Position numbers and translations under genes: made by a program. The notes below the pieces were generated by a model. That model was not told where the DNA came from, did no database searches, and saw only the letters and a program-made list of their open reading frames with translations. Shown here piece after piece: positions 60,064-64,000 of a DNA stretch of 64,000 bases. The stretch is from Formicarius rufipectus (lineage: Eukaryota > Chordata > Aves > Passeriformes > Formicariidae): NCBI GenBank assembly GCA_013399695.1, contig VXAU01000303.1, positions 62,001 through 126,000 on the forward strand, given 5' to 3'. Each line of letters begins with the position of its first letter. Within the stretch, counting starts at the first letter, position 1.

Positions 60064-62419
60064 ATATTCAGAGAAGCCAAAATGACAAGAGAATCCCGAA
60101 AGAGTTTAAAGAAGAGGTAAAGAATGAAATGTGAGGCAGGTAAACACTGCTGGGTTTTATGGTGGAACTGATACAGCCTGTTACATAAGGAATAATTTGG
60201 GCTGTTGTTTCATAACTGTGGTTTTGATGTCCGTTCAGGAGGATGTTACTGCGAGAGCTGCAAGGGATTAGAACCCCTCCAATCCAACTGCTCCTCTCTG
60301 GCTGTCTGACTTTGCCTGATTTGATAAGGAGAAACAGTACTTTCTGTAGGATCAGCTGGTAGAGCTGAAAAAAATGGGCATGCTCCTGAGATCAGAGTTT
60401 GGCAATCAGTTCTGAAAATTGTATTTTTAAATCCAGTAGAGTGTTGTCACGGTTCTGATACTCTCGTTACTTAAGCTTTACCACCTGAAGGCTGAGCACA
60501 AGAGCTGCTTAACACAGTCCTCTGAGTCTTCACACCTTTGATTTAACTCTAAAATGTTCAGATATTCTAACTAAAATATGGAGCATCACATTTCTTGCTG
60601 TTATTATTCCTATAAGGGGGGATAGGATTAAAAATGCGTGTATGTAAAAGTGATCCAATACAGTGTGAGCAAGTCCAACCATTTAACGGTGTGTTGATAA
60701 AAGTTGCTTTATCCTTTGGGCATGGAGGAGATGGGAATATCTGTACTTCAGATGCTGACAGGACTCATTTGGTTGCTTTTGATGACTCACAAAACCAGGA
60801 TGTCAGAAAGGGAATAACTGTGAGGGGGCAGCAAGGCTTCTGGTTCTCTTTGTCCAGGTATCAGTTTTAATTCCTTGTTTATATCTGGCACTATCAAAAG
60901 ACTGGATTTTGTTTCCTTGCCTTAGCTGGCAGTTACCACGTGCTCTGGAGCTTTTCGTTTCTACTTGGTTCCCACAAATGCACAACCATGTTTAGTATTT
61001 GAGCCTCTTCTGTGCACTGGGGTCAGATTGACTCTCTCTGATTCTGTACTCAGGACAGGGTGGTTTGGAGCAGAAGGGATGGCCATGTTCAGACTGGGAC
61101 CTCTTCAGAGGTGCTGTGGGACACACCAGCTCTCCCACATCATGAGCTGAGGAAGATGGTGTGTCTTCCTCCCCCTGCCTGACCCGTCCCTGCCATATGT
61201 CTCAGTTTGCTCTGGGTCTCATTTCAAACCCCACCTGCTTTCAGAGCTTCTCTCTGGTCCCTGAATATTCAGGGCCATATATATNAGTGTGTGGTGGCAG
61301 TTACATGTATTTCATCACATTTCCAGCACTGATCCTCATTGTTATCCCAGGTTTTCCCAGCAGCTGCCCACATTAACCTTGCCAGAAGAATGGGCTGTCT
61401 CTGAACATGGAGGAAAAACCAGTTGCCTTGGACAGCTCAAGAATTGCTGTGGCTCTCATGTACTCTTAAGAATTCTCTCAAATCTCTGCAGCAGCTGATT
61501 CCATGGAATCCCTGACAATAACTACCCACCCCCTCGGCTCAGTCCCATCAGAAGCTGCCCTTGGCTCAGCCAGTCACCATGAATGGCTCAATCCTGTTTT
61601 GTATTTACCTTGAGGATGTTATTTATCGTTGACCGCCATTCTCAGCTTCGCTGCGGAAAATAAGTAGTACTTGAGTCCTAATTCTTGGGAGGGCTCCCCT
61701 GGCAGCAACAGCTGTGTGGTCTGCCTGTGCCCCTGGCCAGCACCAAATGTGCTCTCCAGCCCCTCAAGGATCAAGATGGAAATGCCTGTCCATAAAAAGT
61801 GGCTCTGAGACAGCAAAAGCATCTGAAAGAGTAGCTCGGCTCAGTTTCTATAAAATCTGATCTCTCAGGTTCAAATGTACATCATGGGGTTGGTGTTCTG
61901 CCCCTCTGGCAGGGACCTGGTGGGAACCTGCTCTGGGGAATTCCTCCTGTTATCCTGCCAACGTCGTGGGAATCAACTCAGTGGGTGGAGGGTGGGTGTT
62001 GGAGGAGTGGGAAGGGGAGTCGTGGGAGCGGGGATGGAGACAAATGCAAGATTCTTCCTCCCACGTCCATCTTTGAGTTCTGCCTTTCACCGCGGCTGCT
62101 GGAAAAGCAAAACCCTGTCATGCCCAATGGCTCCATATTGACAGAAAGCAGGATGCCCCTGTGATTCTGGGTGCTACAGCACCCTTCCCATGGCCCTGCT
62201 GGGGATGGACCCACGCTGCAGTGGGTGCCTTTGTGTTTCCAGCTCACACTCCACCACGTTGGGGTGTTTTCAGCTCTGCTCACAGCTGATAGAAATGCAG
62301 AGCAGTGCTACTGGAAATGTTTGGGGCCAGGTTTGTCCCACCAGGCCTCAGCCTGACCTTCTCTGAGGCGTTTCACACGTTTCCCATTTCCTGACCATTT
62401 GCCATAGGGGGAGAAAAAC
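60064..62419. other. Unannotated unique DNA
   Basis: No gene or repeat is recognised. A single ambiguous base (N) lies at 61,285 inside an 'atatat' run. Confidence 0.5.
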
Positions 62420-62841
62420 AATTTTTTTATTTTTCTAAAGCAGGTTTTATTCAAGTAATAAATAGCAACCTATTAACCCAGCGTGCTTTAATGCTCTGAA
62501 TCTGAATCTAAAGACTAGAGAGAGCACAAACATACCATTAAAAAAGCGTGTGTGGCTCTTCCTCCTGCCCAGCCTCTCCCCCATCGCGCACGCAAGCTGT
62601 CTCTTTAATAATGCAAAGGAGCAGTAAATTTCAAGCTGAGGATGGGCAATAACAAGGAGAGTTATTTCCACAATGCCCCAGTGTCAGCCCCTGGCTTAGG
62701 CGCACACCTTATTAGTTCTAACAGGCTGGTTAGCATCGGGTCACCTCTGCGGCTCCGCTCCCCGCAGGGTCACCCGGCTCCAGGCGGCATTTGGGAGGGG
62801 GAAGGGAGCTGAGATTTAGAGCTTCTCTGCTCACCCGGCAT
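62420..62841. promoter_or_regulatory. Candidate enhancer-like block
   Basis: Repeat-free DNA with 'caacctattaacccagcg', 'tgctttaatgctctgaatc', 'ctgtctctttaataatgc' and 'cttattagttctaacagg', without coding frames. It resembles conserved non-coding DNA and continues into the duplicated segment. Called on texture only. Confidence 0.3.
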
Positions 62842-63140
62842 TTTTAGCACTGGTTATTTTTATTTACATACCCCCTCCCCTTTTACACTTTGCCTTTCTG
62901 TTGCCCCCTCTCCCACCCCAAACCTGTGTAAATCCTGGTGCTGGGCGAGCCCCTTTCTGTGAGTGCAGATATAGGGACCCCTCAGAATGGGGGGCTTCTC
63001 TGCTTCTTTTCAGAAGGGAAGTAATTCAAACTAATCAGCCTGGGTGTGTGTATGGACAAATACCAACATCCATTGTTGATGAAAGCAAGCCCAAGGTGGT
63101 TGCACTCCCAGTTAAACCTGATGGTAATGTGTCCTAAATG

Positions 63141-63186
<46 letters not shown>

Positions 63187-63260
63187 AGAGGAGCGATGCT
63201 AAACCCCTCCTCACCTTTTAGGGGCCACAGGAATTGTCTGTAGGATGGTTCTTTAAAGCG
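62842..63260 (+). repeat. Left copy of a 419-bp near-identical direct repeat
   Basis: It begins 'ttttagcactggttattt' and ends 'ggttctttaaagcg' directly before the single N at 63,261. It is the same length as 63,575-63,993 and differs from it at only two bases (63,134 and 63,137). The 78-codon frame inside it has no recognised domain, and its stop is one of the two differing sites. Confidence 0.97.
63143..63181. repeat. (GT)n microsatellite, left copy
   Basis: About 19 GT units. It has exactly the same length in both copies of the 419-bp repeat. Confidence 0.97.
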
Positions 63261-63261
63261 N

Positions 63262-63573
63262 TTCTCCGAACTGGAACTAGGAGAAGCTGCCCATTATGGA
63301 AATGCACCCGCGGTTGTGGCCCTCTCCCAGCCCCCTCCCCCACCCGCCAGTTCCCATCCAAAAATGAATGCAAAGAAATACTATTAGGCTGTCTGGTTAT
63401 GTATTTTTTATGAGGCCATACAAGACACTGCCTGACCTCGTCCAGCTCATGTTATAACCACATTGAAGATGCTTTTCATTTGGGTTCTGCTTTTCAGCCT
63501 GGGTGACCTCTATTAAATAAAAAAAAAAAAAAAAAAAAAAATGGACTAATATGTGACCCCTGGGACAAGGCGC
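63262..63573. other. 312-bp segment between two single Ns
   Basis: Unique-looking DNA isolated by N at 63,261 and N at 63,574. It ends with poly(A) (63,519-63,541) and 32 further bases. It is probably a separate small contig or read placed here by the assembler. Confidence 0.6.
63519..63541. repeat. Poly(A), 23 bases
   Basis: A homopolymer preceded by 'tctattaaat'. It may be a difficult-to-assemble tract or the tail of an unrecognised retrocopy. Confidence 0.95.
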
Positions 63574-63574
63574 N

Positions 63575-63873
63575 TTTTAGCACTGGTTATTTTTATTTAC
63601 ATACCCCCTCCCCTTTTACACTTTGCCTTTCTGTTGCCCCCTCTCCCACCCCAAACCTGTGTAAATCCTGGTGCTGGGCGAGCCCCTTTCTGTGAGTGCA
63701 GATATAGGGACCCCTCAGAATGGGGGGCTTCTCTGCTTCTTTTCAGAAGGGAAGTAATTCAAACTAATCAGCCTGGGTGTGTGTATGGACAAATACCAAC
63801 ATCCATTGTTGATGAAAGCAAGCCCAAGGTGGTTGCACTCCCAGTTAAACCTGATGGTAATGTGTCTTATATG

Positions 63874-63919
<46 letters not shown>

Positions 63920-63993
63920 AGAGGAGCGATGCTAAACCCCTCCTCACCTTTTAGGGGCCACAGGAATTGTCTGTAGGATGGTTCTTTAAAGCG
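63575..63993 (+). repeat. Right copy of a 419-bp near-identical direct repeat
   Basis: It starts directly after the single N at 63,574 and matches 62,842-63,260 at an offset of 733 bases, including the GT array length (63,876-63,914). It differs from the left copy at 63,867 and 63,870, where the left copy has a stop codon and this one does not. It then continues into 'agcttac'. Confidence 0.97.
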
Positions 63994-64000
63994 AGCTTAC

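Noticed and set aside
62901..63954. Duplicated frame that contains 'NQPGCVYGQIPTSIVDESK' in both copies
   Set aside because: The shared peptide follows from the 419-bp duplication, not from selection. The stop codon differs between copies, and the frame ends in a GT microsatellite.

Overview
The window looks like a nuclear segment of a bird genome, most likely a songbird. The main evidence is at least thirteen short, 5'-truncated CR1 LINE 3' ends that share the avian CR1 tail, from the 'gaagctgtggctgccccatc' block to the terminal 'ccaacccaaaccattctatga' type end. Old relics of a CR1-type reverse transcriptase and a MIR-like SINE are also present. No retroviral genes, bacterial-type operons or CRISPR arrays were seen.

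I find no protein-coding gene or exon that I can support. All open frames are short, most lack paired splice signals or family motifs, and the longest cross CR1 copies, simple repeats or GC-rich unique DNA. I also recognised no tRNA, rRNA or microRNA. The window is best read as intergenic DNA or part of a very large intron.

Layout. 1-6.6 kb: unique DNA with two CR1 tails (one on each strand) and an antisense reverse-transcriptase relic near 3.0 kb. 6.6-14 kb: AT-rich blocks that look like conserved non-coding elements, plus a (CCAT)n array flanked by a short direct duplication. 14.2-15.7 kb: two CR1 copies around a CpG-rich block and a minisatellite built on CACGTG, broken by an assembly gap. 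15.7-24 kb: two more CR1 copies and a 20-bp perfect palindrome at 22.8 kb. 24-37 kb: CR1-free, with several AT-rich enhancer-like blocks. 37-44 kb: three CR1 copies, a MIR relic and a GC-rich LTR-like block. 44-62 kb: unique DNA with four CR1 copies. 62.4-64 kb: an enhancer-like block followed by a 419-bp segment present twice at an offset of 733 bp. The duplicate is bounded by single Ns and is probably an assembly error.

Many CR1-poor, AT-rich blocks with homeodomain, POU or SOX-like cores fit the kind of gene desert that surrounds developmental regulators. This is an inference: sequence conservation cannot be measured from one genome, and I cannot name the locus.
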